From positions 9,238,001-9,302,000 of the forward strand of contig CM034130.1 of the NCBI GenBank assembly GCA_019914995.1: a stretch of 64,000 bases of DNA. The letters run 5' to 3'. Origin of the DNA: Acanthochlamys bracteata (Eukaryota; Streptophyta; Magnoliopsida; Pandanales; Velloziaceae). Below the pieces are notes generated by a model. It saw only the letters and a program-made list of their open reading frames with translations. It was not told where the DNA came from and made no database searches. Positions 50,544-63,519 of this stretch are shown here, one piece after another (the stretch's first letter is position 1; each line of letters begins with the position of its first letter). The translations under genes and the position numbers were made by a program.

Positions 50544-50825
50544 CTATGATTGCGATACTTTACTACTTTCCACGTTTGAAGTAGTCTCTACACATCCATC
50601 GAATGCTCTGCTGAAGCATTCTTGAAATTCTCCGATGATGAACAATACGTGATCTTTTTGCAAGAGCCTCATTGGTGCCTGTAAAGCTACGGGAGGCGGT
50701 GGTGGATGAATCCCGGAAACTAGCAGGGACAGTTCTGCTACTTGCTCATTCACTTGCTCTTCAAACCACTGCAACTGCAACCCTCCGGCAGCTTGCAAGA
50801 TCGCCACTGCCATGGCAGAGAGCAA
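50544..50825 (-). CDS. Unrecognised possible exon
   Basis: An open stretch of 93 codons on the minus strand with amphipathic composition (QAAGGLQLQWFEEQVNEQVA), a PPPPP run and a Ser-rich end. It starts in a TTG context; the first ATG in frame is at 50813. A TTGTAG acceptor lies 30 bases upstream, so it could be a last exon of an uncharacterised gene, but no earlier exon is seen. It may equally be a gene fragment or chance. Confidence 0.25.
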   Translation of the reverse strand: MLSAMAVAILQAAGGLQLQWFEEQVNEQVAELSLLVSGIHPPPPPVALQAPMRLLQKDHVLFIIGEFQECFSRAFDGCVETTSNVESSKVSQS

Positions 50826-51416
50826 CGACTGAAGAAGGCAAGTGTGCCTACAAGAAATATAACAAGATCACCATCGTTTTCTTTGCTGCCTGCTTGCTTG
50901 CTGCTTCAAGATCAATAATTAACGGAATGTCAAACGATTATTGCTGCTTTTATTTTGTAACGGATTAATAAATATGAAGAGTTTGTCAGTAGAAAGGTTT
51001 GTATGTCTCTCTTCTTCCTATGCATGCCACAATACGTGATATTTCTTCTTTCGCTTTTAGTTGCTTAACCCGCGTAACAGGGGTAAAAGGTTGGTTTGCT
51101 CACAGGACTAGCAGCTGCTTCAATTTTCTTTTCTACCCTCTTTACCTGATCATTGTCGAAGAAAGAATGGGTGAAAGCTACCGAATCACTCTTATGGAGA
51201 AAAAAGAGTTGGAAGTTCTAAAGAGTAAAGTAGTTGAAAATAGCATACGTTCATTAATACTTTGTAGGCATAAGCATCTATATTACAGACAAAAGAAGGG
51301 GATTCAAAGCTATAGGTACATGTACAAAACAGACTATTTACTTCGCTGCTGATTGCAAATACTAAGAATGACATCTAAGGAACAAAATCCCCGTAAGGAA
51401 GGCTGAGCTCGTGAAA

Positions 51417-53362
51417 CTACTCCAGACTTGGTGCTACTTCTGTGGGATTGGACTCAAAAACATCAGAGTTTGATGCATCTGGCCCTTCCAGAAGTTCTTG
51501 TGACTGCATAGATTCCTTGTACACAGGTGTTTCCTTGAAATCTGTTGCACCTTCATTGTATGTTGCAACTGCTATTCCACCCGATATGATCTGCCATAGC
51601 AACTAAATGTGTTAACAGACGTAATCTTTGTGAAAAATTCATGCAACCGGAAGTCAAGAATGGTGTTTTTCCTGATAGGCTAAAGTATCTTTAACTTCTC
51701 ACGCTAAATGATCAAATTCAAATATCAAATACGAAACCTTGTCTTATAGGAGGTCAATAGAAACAAAAAGAGTTACCATCAAATTGCAACAAGTTTCATG
51801 AGTGGAAACCTTCAAGGAGCACAATTATGGATGTACTGCTGCTTTATTTTAGAAATGAACTTATGGCACAAGCAACCATGAATTAGAGACAAAATTCACT
51901 AGCTTAAGTTTTACGGCCTAGAACTGCAAATAGATCCAACAATAAAGACGGTTTTAACACGGATCTTTTAATTCTCTCTTCTTGTATACTTTATACTCCA
52001 TGAAATCATATAAATCTCTCTTCACATATACTTTCTAGTCCTAACTATGAGTCTATTTCATCAATAACATCCAGAGACACAAGAGGCTATTCTCAGTGAA
52101 GTTTCTTGATGTTTTTAATATGGATCTATTACCTAGCACACAATGAATTCGAAATTCCATAATAAACTGAAACATTCTTTCTAACCCAATCATTTCCTTT
52201 AAACTGATTTCAGATAGAAACAAGGAAAAGGAAAGAAAGCTGATAACCACCAATCTTTCGCTTCAAAATTCAATATTTTCTGAATAGGACAAGCAAAATT
52301 TCGACAGTCAAAAACTGCAGTAATTCTTCTTCTTACTGCAAAAGTTGATCTACAGTAGGAAATGATGACTATGAGTAAGATACATGGAAATCACTTGTTA
52401 TAATTCTTTTTAGATCAAGTTCTTATACAGCCATCAAGAGTTGGACATACATGAAGGTCCTCCCTTCTCCCTTGTATTTTCTTTTTGTCTTTCTTGCCCA
52501 CTCATATCATTCAAAGTATAGAAGGAACAAACACATCGATAAGCTCCAAGCAAGATCCTTCTTAACATGATGACACAATGCATGCCCAATTTTTCAGCAT
52601 TTTCCCATCCATCTCAAGACTCAGGGACAACAAATACAAATGAATACCTAATTCATCATGAATATCACCAATCTATTGCCCTCTGCTATTATTCTCAGAT
52701 TTATGTCTGTAAGTTTGTTACTCCACATGTTAAGTTACACAGCTCATGAATGTTATGATTGCAATCCGAGCATTTATCTACATCTGAAACAAAAACAAAA
52801 CTAACCACACAATTTAACTAATCCTATGATTGTAATTCGAACATTCATCTACATCCGCGGGAAAAAAAAAAAAAATAACCTAACCATACAATTCAACTAA
52901 TTCTTTGACATCCAAAAGGAAATGACATTAAAAGAAAGGGCAATCAGAGCTTACCCCGAAGACGATACCGAACGCCCAGAGGTACTGCACGACGAATCCC
53001 AACAAATTCCACTGTGGCCCTTCCCAGAAATCAGGCTCCTCACCAGGCAACTGCGGCGGAGGCCACGAGTACCCTTCTAAAGGCTCATCCTCCTCATCCT
53101 CTTCTCCGACCTTAGAAAGGTTTTCTTCTTCTATATTAACTTTACCAGAACTCTTTTCTCCACCTTTTCTATCGAGTCTTCGATTTCGTGAAGACAAGCC
53201 TCTTTCTCTCTTCTCAGAAGCACGAGCTGAGACAACTGTCAGCAATCCAACACGGTTATGACGAGAAGGGAAGAGCAGGCCTGATTGGTCGTTGAGATTT
53301 CCACTTCCGGCGTTGAAGATGGCGTTGCTGGCGGTGAGCGCGTTGTAGAGTGATAAGGACAT
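51417..53362 (-). CDS. Chloroplast thylakoid protein resembling Y3IP1/CEST
   Basis: Two exons (52955-53362 and 51417-51590) give 193 residues with a phase-0 junction. The N terminus is rich in Ser, Asn and basic residues and low in acids (a likely plastid transit peptide), followed by an acidic stretch, then EGYSWPPPQLPGEEPDFWEG, one membrane segment (about 120-147: GFVVQYLWAFGIVFG then IISGGIAVATYNEG) and a conserved hydrophilic tail ending NPTEVAPSLE. I recall this arrangement from the Ycf3-interacting protein 1 / CEST group, which helps assemble photosystem I, but the name is less sure than the plastid assignment. The intron is 1364 bases. It faces away from ACD11, with 1.3 kb between the starts. 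Confidence 0.6.
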
Positions 53363-54644
53363 TGTTGCTGTGAAGGAGAGCTGCTTCCTTCTCTCTCTGG
53401 TTCAGTCTGGAACAGCGGGAACGGATAAGAAAAGGCGGTGTTAGATTTTCCATTTTCTAACTTCTATTTTTATTACTTTTTCTTTTGCTTTTTATTACCA
53501 TTTAAGGCTCGTTATTGAGTTATTAGAAAAGTTAATAAAAATATTTTACTAAACGAGTTAAAATTTTTAATTTACTTATAACTTTATAAAAATAAGAAAT
53601 TTAATTAATTACTTTTATTAATTTTTTATTAGAAAAATAATGCTTATTTTTAAAAATTCTAAAATATATATTTTTAAAAAATTCTTTTCTAATAAACACT
53701 TTCAAAAATTCCTTTAATTTTTAATGGTTATTAATGATAGACGAACGTAGTTGAATTAACCCAAGGACACGTTTATTTTTTCAAAAAGAGAGTTCAAAAT
53801 AATTGTTAAAACTTAGTTATAAAAAATAATTGTTAAAAATAAATATTTTTGTTTATGGGAGAAAAAAAGTATTCAAAATAACTTTTGAATGCATAACAGA
53901 TACAAAAATTCTAATGAATTTACTTTTAGCCGTAAAAAGTGAGTTCCCGTAGAAAATAAATATATCTAAAATATGCTATTAGATTGTTATAATTAAGTAA
54001 TGAATGTTTTTTTATTATAAAATATATTAGATTCGAATTCAATGACTAAATTAAAACTATATATATATATAATTTTTTTATTTATCTATTTTTGATAGAA
54101 ATGTTTTTTTATTAGATTAGTTCTTAACATAAATTTATAGGTCAAATTTGAAGAGTGTAATTTCAAACTCTTTATAGTGGAATTTTAAAAACATTTTGAA
54201 ATAAAAGTGTTTTTCGAGAAGCTAATATTTTGCTTTTAAAATATGTCTTTATAATAAAACATCAAATTAAATTTCGGTAAAAAGAATCATCAAACACTCA
54301 ATTGTTGGATGACTCCTTTAGAAAGTAATTACTTTTACGTGTAATAGTTTGAAATGCATGCCAAACAGGTGTGAAAAAGTCTGATTCTGATTCTAAAGTC
54401 AAAATCAAATTTACCTTTCAGCATGAATCCATATATCCTATTCCTTCCCTGAATTTTCCTTTCTAGACTTTCCACACGGTAATCCCTGAAAAAACATCTG
54501 GACATATATAAGTTCTCCGGAACCAGCGTGCCTCCCTCTTCTCTCAACCAACCAAACAACAAGCCCAATTAAAATTTCAAACACGACTCTTGCCTTCTTT
54601 CTTTTTTTTTTCTCTACGTTTATCTCCATTCTCATCTCAATCAA
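53363..54644. other. Divergent intergenic region before ACD11
   Basis: AT-rich and without a gene; 53490-53720 and 54040-54300 are largely A/T. The last 200 bases are the ACD11 promoter and leader, with a T- and C-rich run just before the ATG. The first bases after 53362 are the leader of the minus-strand thylakoid protein gene. Confidence 0.5.
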
Positions 54645-55857
54645 ATGGAGGAAGACGAAGATCCAACATCACTGCAATCATCATCAACAGACTCATCGTT
54701 CAGAGCCGCGTCTTCAGAATCTTTCAGGGACTCAACGCCGTTATCTGCTGTCGCAGAAGCGTTCGAAGATCTCGCCAAAACGTTAAGTAATGGAGATAAC
54801 GATCTGAGAGTTGATTTGTTCACCGATGCGTGCGCGTTGGTTTCTGTTTTGTTTGGTTGTTTAGGCATTGCTTTCAAGTTTGCCGAGTTAGAGTACGTCT
54901 GCAAGGTGATGATCTCTCATTTCAGTGATCGATTATTCTCGCAGCATAATTGTGTGATTATGATGATGATGATGATTATGATATTCTTATAAGGTAAATG
55001 ATCTAACGGAAGCATCGAAAACATTCAAGACTCTTGACAACATTGTAGAAGAAGATGTGAAAAATGATTCAGTGAAGAAGCAAGGAAGCCATTCGCGTAA
55101 CTTACGCAGAGTAAGATTGGGGCTTGATCTCATCAAAGCTTTGTTCGAGCAGTTCTTATCCTCAGAGTAAGTCTTAAAACACAATGACATATTGATTTTA
55201 AGATAATTCTGAAGTTGCAATCATTGATAACCAGCATATATGGCTCAGATCCTCTCTGTTACGTAAAAAGTAATTAAGATGCCATGAATAAAATATTGCA
55301 ACTCATTCAAGGCTTTGTAGCGATGAAAATGGAATTAAATTTGCCAGTGTTAGTCTAATTGTCCATCTGACATTCTCTCGGTCTACTTAAATGGATTTCA
55401 ACAACTCCACCATTTACCTTCTAAACTTTGAAGCATGGGAAATTTTATTTGTCAAAAGTTACTTGTAACATGCTTTTGTAGGAGTTTTCAATTTTGTTGG
55501 TCGTTACAGTGACAACTCTCTGAGAGACGCCGCATGGAGTGCCTATAATCAAACTTGTGCTCCATTTCATACTTGGACAATTCGGAAGGCTGTAGGTGTA
55601 GGAATGTATGCTCTTCCAACTAAAGACCAGCTCTTACTAAGGCTAAACGAAACCGGTCTGTTTCAACTCTCACCATAAACACATAAATAGTTATGCAGAG
55701 TTTTCTTGTTATTGAATTATGAATCTGTGAAAATTGAAATTTTTTTGCAGATGAATCTGCGGAGACGGAAATGAGAAGATTTATCACTGCTTCTAGTCCT
55801 ATCATAGAGTACATTGATAACCTTTACATTTCAAGGAATGTTACTCTTGATTGGTGA
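54645..55857 (+). CDS. ACD11: ACD11-type ceramide-1-phosphate transfer protein (GLTP fold)
   Basis: Four exons (54645-54905, 54994-55166, 55510-55655 and 55751-55857) give 228 residues, all phases consistent. ACD11 moves ceramide-1-phosphate between membranes in the cytosol; loss in Arabidopsis causes runaway cell death. Visible GLTP signatures: Asp61 in LFTDACALVSVLFGCLG, the two arginines of HSRNLRRVRLGLD (Arg122 and Arg126) and His165 in CAPFHTW, the residues that hold the lipid phosphate headgroup. The N-terminal 30 residues are an added acidic, Ser-rich leader compared with the 206-residue Arabidopsis protein. The donor of exon 3 (G|GTCTGT) is weak but the join to DESAETEM fits the family. 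Confidence 0.93.
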
Positions 55858-56622
55858 AAGAAAGTCTTGGTTGTATGATATTTTAGTATTAACTTCTGTT
55901 TGATGAAGTTCAAAATTTTCTTTTTTTACTTTATGATGAATTGAGTTGATGTGTACATATTCATGGATGAACAGCTATTGTAAATAGATAAATTTTTTTG
56001 GTGAAATTCCTTGTTTTCTCTTACTCCCAATATATGGCTTTCAGAGATGTTATCAACATTCACAAAGGGCGTGTTTATTTAAGGATAAATTCAGTAAATT
56101 TAAATTTTTAGAAACTTAAATTAAAATTAAAAATATTTAATAAAAAATAAATTTTTATTAAAAAATTATATATTAATTATAGTTTTAAAATTAAATCTTA
56201 AAAAAGAATTTTAATAAAACTATCTTTAATTATTATTTATTTTATATTAAAAATAAATTAAAAAAAAATAAAATTTAGAGTGATAATAAATACGCTTTAA
56301 TCGTAATTTATAAAAGTTTCAAAAACCGAAATCAAACTTGATTTATCTAAATTTTAAAATCAAATTGTTGGACTCTATGGAAGGATAGAAAAAAATATTT
56401 GCATTAACCAATCAGAATCCATCTTAGCCTCCACGTGTCCACTCATCCACCCTCCTCAAAAATAAGTATCTTATCTTTTTTATTTTAATTTAATGGTTGG
56501 TCGATGATAAAGGAGCCAAGAAGGTCAACAAAAAGTCAATTCCCCGCCATTCCCTACTGAAAAAGAAAAGAAAATAAACATATACAGAAAAGAAAGAAAT
56601 CATCGTCTTCAGTGAAGTTGTA
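55858..56622. other. Spacer between ACD11 and CURT1
   Basis: The first 170 bases are the probable ACD11 3' UTR. 56070-56350 is AT-rich, repeat-like sequence. A CCACGTGTCC string near 56432 is a possible G-box or ABRE-type element in the CURT1 promoter. Confidence 0.45.
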
Positions 56623-58773
56623 ATGGCGACGGCCGTGCTGGGCGCCGGACACGTGGCAGCTGCTATAGCTCCAAGATCGGCGGCGCTACCTCTCCTTCTT
56701 CCATCTGGACCCTCGAGGGTTCCCGTTGCTGTATTTTCATGGCAGCCACGCCTTGTTGCAGGTAAAAAACTGAGAAGAAAAAAAGAATTGAGAGTTTTTT
56801 GGTAAGAGTTTTGAATCCTTTGCCTCGTTGCAGTTTAGAACTGAGAAAACTCGTAGATTTTTGGGTAAAAAGATTACATCTTTGCCTCGTTACAGTTAAA
56901 ACTGAAAAAAATTAAGCTTTTTGGTAAGAGAATTGAATCTTTACTTTATATAATTGATTAGATTGAGTCCACTGTGATTGAAACCTAGATTCAGATTTGG
57001 GGTTTTGAGAGGTTTCGGAAGTTGGAAGTTGATTATTTAGCGGTGTAGGTCCCACTCTGAGTTTACAATATTCGCTCATGGTGTTTTGAGAGTTGGTTCC
57101 TTGGCTGGGAGTAGGGTTTGTTGTGGCTATCCACTCATTAGTGTAGTGTTATAGGTGAAGTGTAATGTTCTAGTGAGTCAAGCATTTTATCAAGCACCTC
57201 GAGCAACTTGGTTCAATTAGCTGTGAAGTTATTTCAACCTTTGAAAAAATTAATTTTGTTAGAAAATTTGCTAGACTGATGTGTTATGTGAGAACATCTT
57301 TACCTGGAGTGACTGGACCAGTGCAGTCACTATCAATTAGGAGGATTTTCGGAGTTTATTGAGAATTTCACTCTAAGTAAGTCGTGAAGTTGGAGTTAGC
57401 TTTTTTTCTTGTCTTTCTAGGTATCCATTTTCGGTTTCATTTGCAATTGCATTTTGATGAATTGATTTGAAGAACCTTGGGAAAATCATGATATTAGAAG
57501 CTACTTTGTGATAATAGTTGTACATATTAATCATTTGTCCCAATTTTCTGGGACTCTTAACTCTCTGATTACCTGAATTAATCTGGTGGAATAGAACAAG
57601 CTTCATGTTGACCAAGAACAGTGCAATGCAATTGCAGATTCTGGATCTGCAATCATGGTTTATTGTGTTAAAGCCTATAAAAGACTTACAAGTCATTTAT
57701 GGAAGCCCAAAGACACGACCAAACCTACTTCTAGGATAATAAAGTGAATTACGCAGTTCTGTTGTTTTGGCTTCTCTATCAATGAACACACTTCAGTCAA
57801 GGGGATGCTTTAGACCACATTAGCCTTTACTGGTTGCTTCTTCGGTTAGTCTCATGACTACTTTCTAAAATCTTGCCCATATTAAATCATTCGAAGCTTT
57901 TAACCATCTGGAAGTGCTCTGGCTTAAACATAATCACAGTACTCCTGCCTTTAACCTTGACATCTTCTCGTGAAGCAGCATCGGAGTGTGTTTTAAGCTC
58001 CATATCTCTTAGTTGACTTAGAAAACAAGATAATGCTCATTCTGTAACTGACAGGTGCTCAAAGGTTTTCCTCTGGCCTAGTAAGAGCTTCATCTGAGGA
58101 CACATCCAGTTCCATCCAAGGTGATGAGCTCTTAGCTGACTTGAGGGAGAAGGTATAATACCCCTTCGTCCTATCGTGTAGCTTATCAATCACTTTGGGT
58201 AATTACCATGAGCTCGTGTAAAATTGTACTGGCAGTGGGATAATCTTGAGAACAAGTCTGCTGTTTTCCTCTATGGAGGCGGGGCTGTAGTTGCTGTTTG
58301 GTTATCTTCAATTGTCGTTGGTGCAATCAACTCAGTTCCACTGGTAATTACTTGACTTGCATTTCCATTCTGCAGTTTCTCTCTTTATAAATTCCAGAAG
58401 CATTTCATGTAGTAGAACTCACACTCTTAAGGCCAAGTATGATGGTCTGTTTTGATCTTAGTGTCTAACCTTTGGTTATTGCTATACTAAACAGCTTCCC
58501 AAGATTATGGAATTGGTGGGGCTTGGATACACAGGATGGTTTGTCTACAGATACCTACTGTTCAAGGTTAGTGACAAGATGGTTATTGTTTGTCTTCAGA
58601 TATACCAAGCTAACTATTGGATTTTAGCATCTTTAAGCTTTTCAAAAGGGCTATATAGATTCATCTTCTTAGCTACTTTACTGACAGAAAGTTATTATAT
58701 AATGCAGTCTAGCAGAAAAGAGTTAGCTGAAGACATTGAAGCTCTGAAGAAAAAGATTGCTGGAACTGAGTAG
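56623..58773 (+). CDS. CURT1-type thylakoid curvature protein
   Basis: Five exons (56623-56761, 58055-58152, 58236-58343, 58495-58566 and 58708-58773) give 160 residues. CURT1 proteins oligomerise at grana margins and bend thylakoid membranes. Visible: an Ala/Ser/Pro-rich transit peptide (about residues 1-55), an amphipathic helix around DELLADLREKWDNLENKSAV, two membrane segments (about residues 85-110, VFLYGGGAVVAVWLSSIVVG, and 115-138, PKIMELVGLGYTGWFVYRYL), and a charged C-terminal helix SSRKELAEDIEALKKKIAG. Order and length fit the CURT1A/B group, and I cannot pick the paralog. Intron 1 is long (1.3 kb). The conserved residues 'DELLA' here are chance and not the regulatory motif. Confidence 0.92.
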
Positions 58774-60103
58774 CTTTCCGTTAGTCGTGCAGTTTAAAGA
58801 TCATTGTCTCCACTGAAATGTGTAAAGGACAATAAAAACAATTATGTACCTATTGTTGATGAATTTCTTTCTTTATTTGTAAGTTCTTTGTTCGCGTTGA
58901 GCAATTTCTTCTGCAGTACTTTGATGTATATGCAATTGCAGCTGCAGGAAATTGAATCATATGTTGTGGCACACCCAATGTCCTATTCGTTTTGAATTGA
59001 TATATGACCTACTTTGTATGGGATTATGATCTGCTTTTAAGTTAAATTATATACTGTTTTGTTGATTTATTTGTATGAGACATCCTGTGGAATATTGAGT
59101 GAGATGCATAATAGTATAGTTGGTAGAAAATGTATCATTGTTAATGTTTGTTAATGGTTAGATGATTGATCAAATTTCTTCGAGTCACAGCTCAAAATTG
59201 TACAAAGCAAAGAACAATCCCACTATTCTTTGAAAGAATCCTTGTTTGTTAATTGTTTGGCATCCAAGAGAAGCAATTTATGTTACACGTTATTAGCCTG
59301 TTCCGGAAAAGTTGTTAAAGAACAGAATCTACAAATTCAAGGTTAGAACAACTTCTAATAACTTTAAAATGAGTTTTAAAAGTGTTTAAGATAAGAAGCT
59401 TTTTTGAAATATAGTTTGTAAAATTTTCAGAAGAATTTTTATTTTTTTGACTAAAGAAATAAAATAAAATAATATATATAACTAGTACGAATATAATATA
59501 TATATATATTTTTTAATTAAAAAAATCAAGATATTAGAAAAGATTTATTAAAAAATATAAAATTTCTTTTGGATGAAAATTGTGAGATGTCAGTTCCTTA
59601 ATGGCTTAAAATTCTGATCAGAAACACTATTGTACATTTTTAAGCTTTCGGGACAAAAAAAAAAAAAAAGAAGAAGCTATGAAGCAGCGAGTCAAAGTGC
59701 AACGAATGTACAAGGGTTAACAAGGCTTACTTTTAAGGCCTATATAAGGCCCACAATCATCTCATGTTGTTAATACTATTTTCTTATATAAAATTAATCC
59801 CCATTTTCCAGTTACGATCTCTGTAATCAATCGATCTCAGTATCTCACGCATTAGCGAGACTTTTCTCTTCTCTGTATAAATATTCTCTAAGCATTAACA
59901 AAATCAAAAGATAGATTTCATATTGTCTCAATTAAAAATCGAGACATTGCGAACGAAATCTCTAGAGTTTAATCAATCCAATAAAGCAGATCTCATCCTG
60001 TTCTGTTCCGAATCAAAATTTTAAGAACAGATTCGAATTAACAAGAAGAAGAAGAAGAAGAAGAAGAAGAAGAAGAAGAACAAGGAGCATTGAAGCGTAG
60101 CAG
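58774..60103. other. Spacer between CURT1 and CASP
   Basis: It begins with the CURT1 3' UTR. 59420-59580 is A/T-rich, low-complexity sequence. 59800-60100 is the CASP promoter and leader. No further gene is seen. Confidence 0.5.
60041..60080. repeat. (AAG)n microsatellite in the CASP leader
   Basis: About 13 AAG units lie some 25 bases upstream of the CASP ATG, inside the probable 5' UTR. GAA/CTT arrays are common in plant leaders. Confidence 0.9.
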
Positions 60104-63100
60104 ATGGAGACGGTGCTGCAGTCGGGAGGTGACGACGAGCGGGACCACGGTGGCGGAGCTCCGTCGCCGATAGCTGTCGTCTGTGGATTCTGGAAAGGTA
60201 CTTTTCCGGTTTTGTGATTTAGGTTCTCCACATTAGGTGATTCGGTTGTGTAGTTATTGTATCCACATTTGATAGATTTGCGAAGGGCTTGAGCAAAGTT
60301 GTATAGGTCATTATTTGATGAGGATTGGGTAGAGATTTCACCTATTCGATTTGGTGTTAGTTGATTGTTCTGAGGGGTCCTTTGGAAATTTGATAAGCTT
60401 AAAGCATGAAATGTTTGGCGTGTGACTATCAGGAATATGGAATCTTGGTGTTTGTATTGTACTAGCTGTTGTTCGATCTTTACTTAATCTGCATGGAGGT
60501 GCAAATGTGTAATACACTTGTCGCCTTCCAACTTTTGTTCTAACTGCATGATTGACAAGATGGGTAGAAGTCCAGAACAACCACATTGTAGTAGTAGGCT
60601 CTGTCTTTTCGATTATTGCAACAACGTATATTATAGTTCTTCATTTGTTCTTAGAATTTTTGTGAGAAACTTGCTTTTGTACTCTAGGAAGTTCTTTTTC
60701 TTTTAAGTGTTTTTAAACTAATATCAAAATTCAATTTTAAGCTACTTGCATCTTGAAAGTAACTGTCATAAGATTTGACTGGTGTAGCTGCAACAGATAT
60801 CAACCTAAAGGATTCAGTTACGAATTACTTGCAAGTGTGACAGAAGACATAGTCATCAGTTATGTGAATCTAATCGAGAAACATTTGTGAGTTATTGTGA
60901 ATAGTAGTTGGTATTTAGAAAAATGAAAATTGTCCATAGCAGCTATGAACTTATGCTTTCTTTACTGAGCTAGAAGAATAGCCAGCCTTTGGTTCTGCTG
61001 TATTGGATAGGACATTTTGGCAATCCTAGTCTTTTTAATCTTATGCGCCATCTTCTGATAAACTTATGTTGGTGTTTGAGATAGTACTTGACTCACATGT
61101 TGTAGCTGGAAACTTTCAACATTGAATATCTGTAATTAGTATATGTGTATGGACATAGCTGATAGTCCACCCTCATATGCTTTTGGCATTTCGTTTAAAG
61201 TTTCATGTCTATAATCTACATACCACCCAATTGTAAGCAGAGAAACATCATAAGATCTCCCTAGTATGAATCGTAATCTTATATACTGCTTCATTTTGCA
61301 GATTTTGACTTGGAAAAAGAAAGGATTGGCCTAGATGAGCAGGGATTAAAGATTGCCGAAAACCAGGAAACTAGTCAAAAAAACAGGCGGAGACTGGCAG
61401 AGAGTACCCGTGGTATGCTACATACATTGTCCTTAGCAGCATGCTGAGATCGTTTTGTTACACATGTATGAACATCTGCTGTTGAAATCAAAACTTTAAG
61501 ATTGATAGAAAACACATGCTTTTGTTATTTGCTGCCTGCCTTAAATTTTGTGCTTGTCTTTAACAGATTTCAAGAAAGCATCTGCAGATGAAAAACTAAA
61601 TTTGTTCAACTCCTTACTCAAGGGTTACCAAGAAGAAGTTGACAATCTTACAAAGAGGGCAAAATTTGGGGAAAATGCTTTTCTTAACATATATCAGAAG
61701 CTTTATGAAGCTCCAGATCCTTATCCAGCCCTTTCTTCAATTGCTGTGAGTATCCCATCATTTTTTCTTCATGTCTTTGTTGGAAGTCTCTGTATTGCCT
61801 TGGTAAGTATCCAAGCATGTGCATTGTTGCTGGCAGTGAGCTCCAAAATATCAGCTTTTTCTTTAGTCAATTTAGAATATGTTGCACTGTTTTTCAATGA
61901 TTTTTAACAAGTCTCAATTGATTTAGTATGTCCACTGTTATTTATTGCTTCCTAGGCACTGTTTTTTCATCAATGATCATCTAAAGATGCTAATATACAT
62001 ATAGGAACAAGACCAAAAATTGTCTGAACTGGAATCTGAGAATCGAAAGATGAAGCTTGAGCTTGAAGAGTACAGGACAGAAGCTACTCATCTGAAAAAT
62101 CAGCAAGCCACGATAAGAAGACTTGAAGAAAGAAATCGTCAGTTAGAACTACAGGTTAGCAACTTATAGGAGAAACTTACTGTTGACTGCACAAGCAATT
62201 GCAATTACTCTAAGGTTCCTGTTGTTTTGTTTTTAAGATTGTTGGATCTACTCTTAATCGCAAACCTTGAGCAATCCATAGACTACTTGATTAACATTGT
62301 GCATGGATTGGTTGTGAACGATCGTTTAGCTTCAGCCTTCTCTTTCTCACCATTTTCTATTATTTTCTTGAGAATATTTACTGTTTCATAAAGTTCTATA
62401 CGTTTTTTATAGCATCTGAAACAAGCAGGGGCGTTATAAATGATTTTTTGAGGTGCTTTTTAATTGTACTTGTTAGCTGTTGCTTCTACAAGATTCAGAA
62501 GTTGGAGTTTGAAACTATAACTTTTCTCAATATAAAAGGGGGAGTGTAACTCCGAAATCCCTTTCCGGGTTCCATTGCAATTTATCTTTTCCTTAGTGCT
62601 TCATTAATGGCCTCACATGAGTGCCTCTTAAATCATGATATAATACTTCAGTCAGTGGAAACTGCTGTCTTTATCGGCTGTGGCATTCTCAGCTTTATAG
62701 GATAGGAAGTGTATTTCTTCTAGAGCACAGCGCGTACCTAAGTGGTATGAAAGAACAGAAAGAATTCTTTCTGATACTATAGATTTCTAAGTATGGTTTT
62801 GCAATGCCATCTTTGTAATATATTAATCTTTCTCAACCATACTGATTATTGGAGGCTTTAGATGGAGGAAAAGGTGAGAGAGCTTGTGGAGATGAAGCAG
62901 CGTAGCCTTGCTGAAGAAAATCAGAAAACTCTGGAGGTTCTGAAAGAAAGGTATATCTTTCTTGTGATACAGAAATAGTTCTTACACATTGTGCTACCTC
63001 TTATGACTTTTTGTACTTAGATAGTTTACTAATTGGTAGGCTCACCTCACTTGTCCAAATTTATGTTAATGCTTAATTATAACGATGTACTAAAATTAGT

Positions 63101-63519
63101 TAGCACCTTATCTTACATGTTCCTTAAAAATACTTTTGGGTGTATAGTTTTGCTAATTTTGTAATTAGTGGTTGCTGCTATGTGGCAGAGAGCTTCTTTT
63201 GCAGGATCAACTACGCCAAGCTAAGGAAAGTGTTATGAACATGCAAAAATTACACGAATCTGCTCAAAGCCATTTTTTTGAGCTTCGTGCTCAATCAGGT
63301 ATCTGATTTCAATGAAAAAGCGTATCTGATATCTGTTATCTTCATCTCAATACTGGTCGGCACTTGACAATTATTTCTTTAAATTTTATAAGTAAACTTC
63401 AATCTGATGAATTTAAGAATTCAGAGGAAGAAAGAGCTGCAAAGCAAGCTGAGGTTAATCTTCTCATGGATGAGGTTGAGCGAGCACAGACACGCTTACT
63501 GAGTCTTGAGAGAGAAAAG
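60104..63519 (+). CDS. CASP: CASP-type Golgi membrane coiled-coil protein, 5' part only
   Basis: Seven exons are visible (60104-60197, 61302-61412, 61567-61745, 62005-62154, 62862-62950, 63189-63298 and 63425-63519), coding about 276 residues; the gene runs off the right edge. CASP is a tail-anchored golgin of the Golgi, a product related to CUX/CDP in animals, used in tethering and ER-Golgi linkage. Visible: FWKDFDLEKERIGLDEQGL, ESTRDFKKASADEKLNLFNS, LLKGYQEEVDNLTKRAKFGE, YEAPDPYPALSSIAEQD, then long coiled coil (EERNRQLELQMEEKVRELVE). These match Arabidopsis CASP closely. The start of exon 7 was set at 63425 so that RAQS joins EEERAAKQ in frame. The transmembrane tail lies outside the window. 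Intron 1 is 1.1 kb. Confidence 0.93.

Larger units (their letters stand above)
49830..51416. other. Spacer with MITE-like copy and an unexplained ORF region
   Basis: It holds MITE-like copy J (50150-50373). At 50540-50870 the composition is clearly more GC-rich and open on both strands. The minus strand stays open for about 93 codons, with a possible acceptor near 50855, and ends in ...VESSKVSQS. I recognise no family. Confidence 0.4.

Noticed and set aside
54645-54992. ACD11 exon 1 read through to a 115-residue protein
   Set aside because: The donor after YVCK joins in frame to VNDLTEASKTF, which continues the GLTP fold; the read-through is intron sequence.
58090-58150. DELLA string in CURT1 exon 2 as a gibberellin-related motif
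   Set aside because: The letters occur by chance in the amphipathic helix; no LGYKV or TVHYNP follows and the gene is a thylakoid protein.
60013-60231. 72-codon minus-strand open frame with a long Leu run
   Set aside because: It is the antisense of the AAG microsatellite and CASP exon 1.
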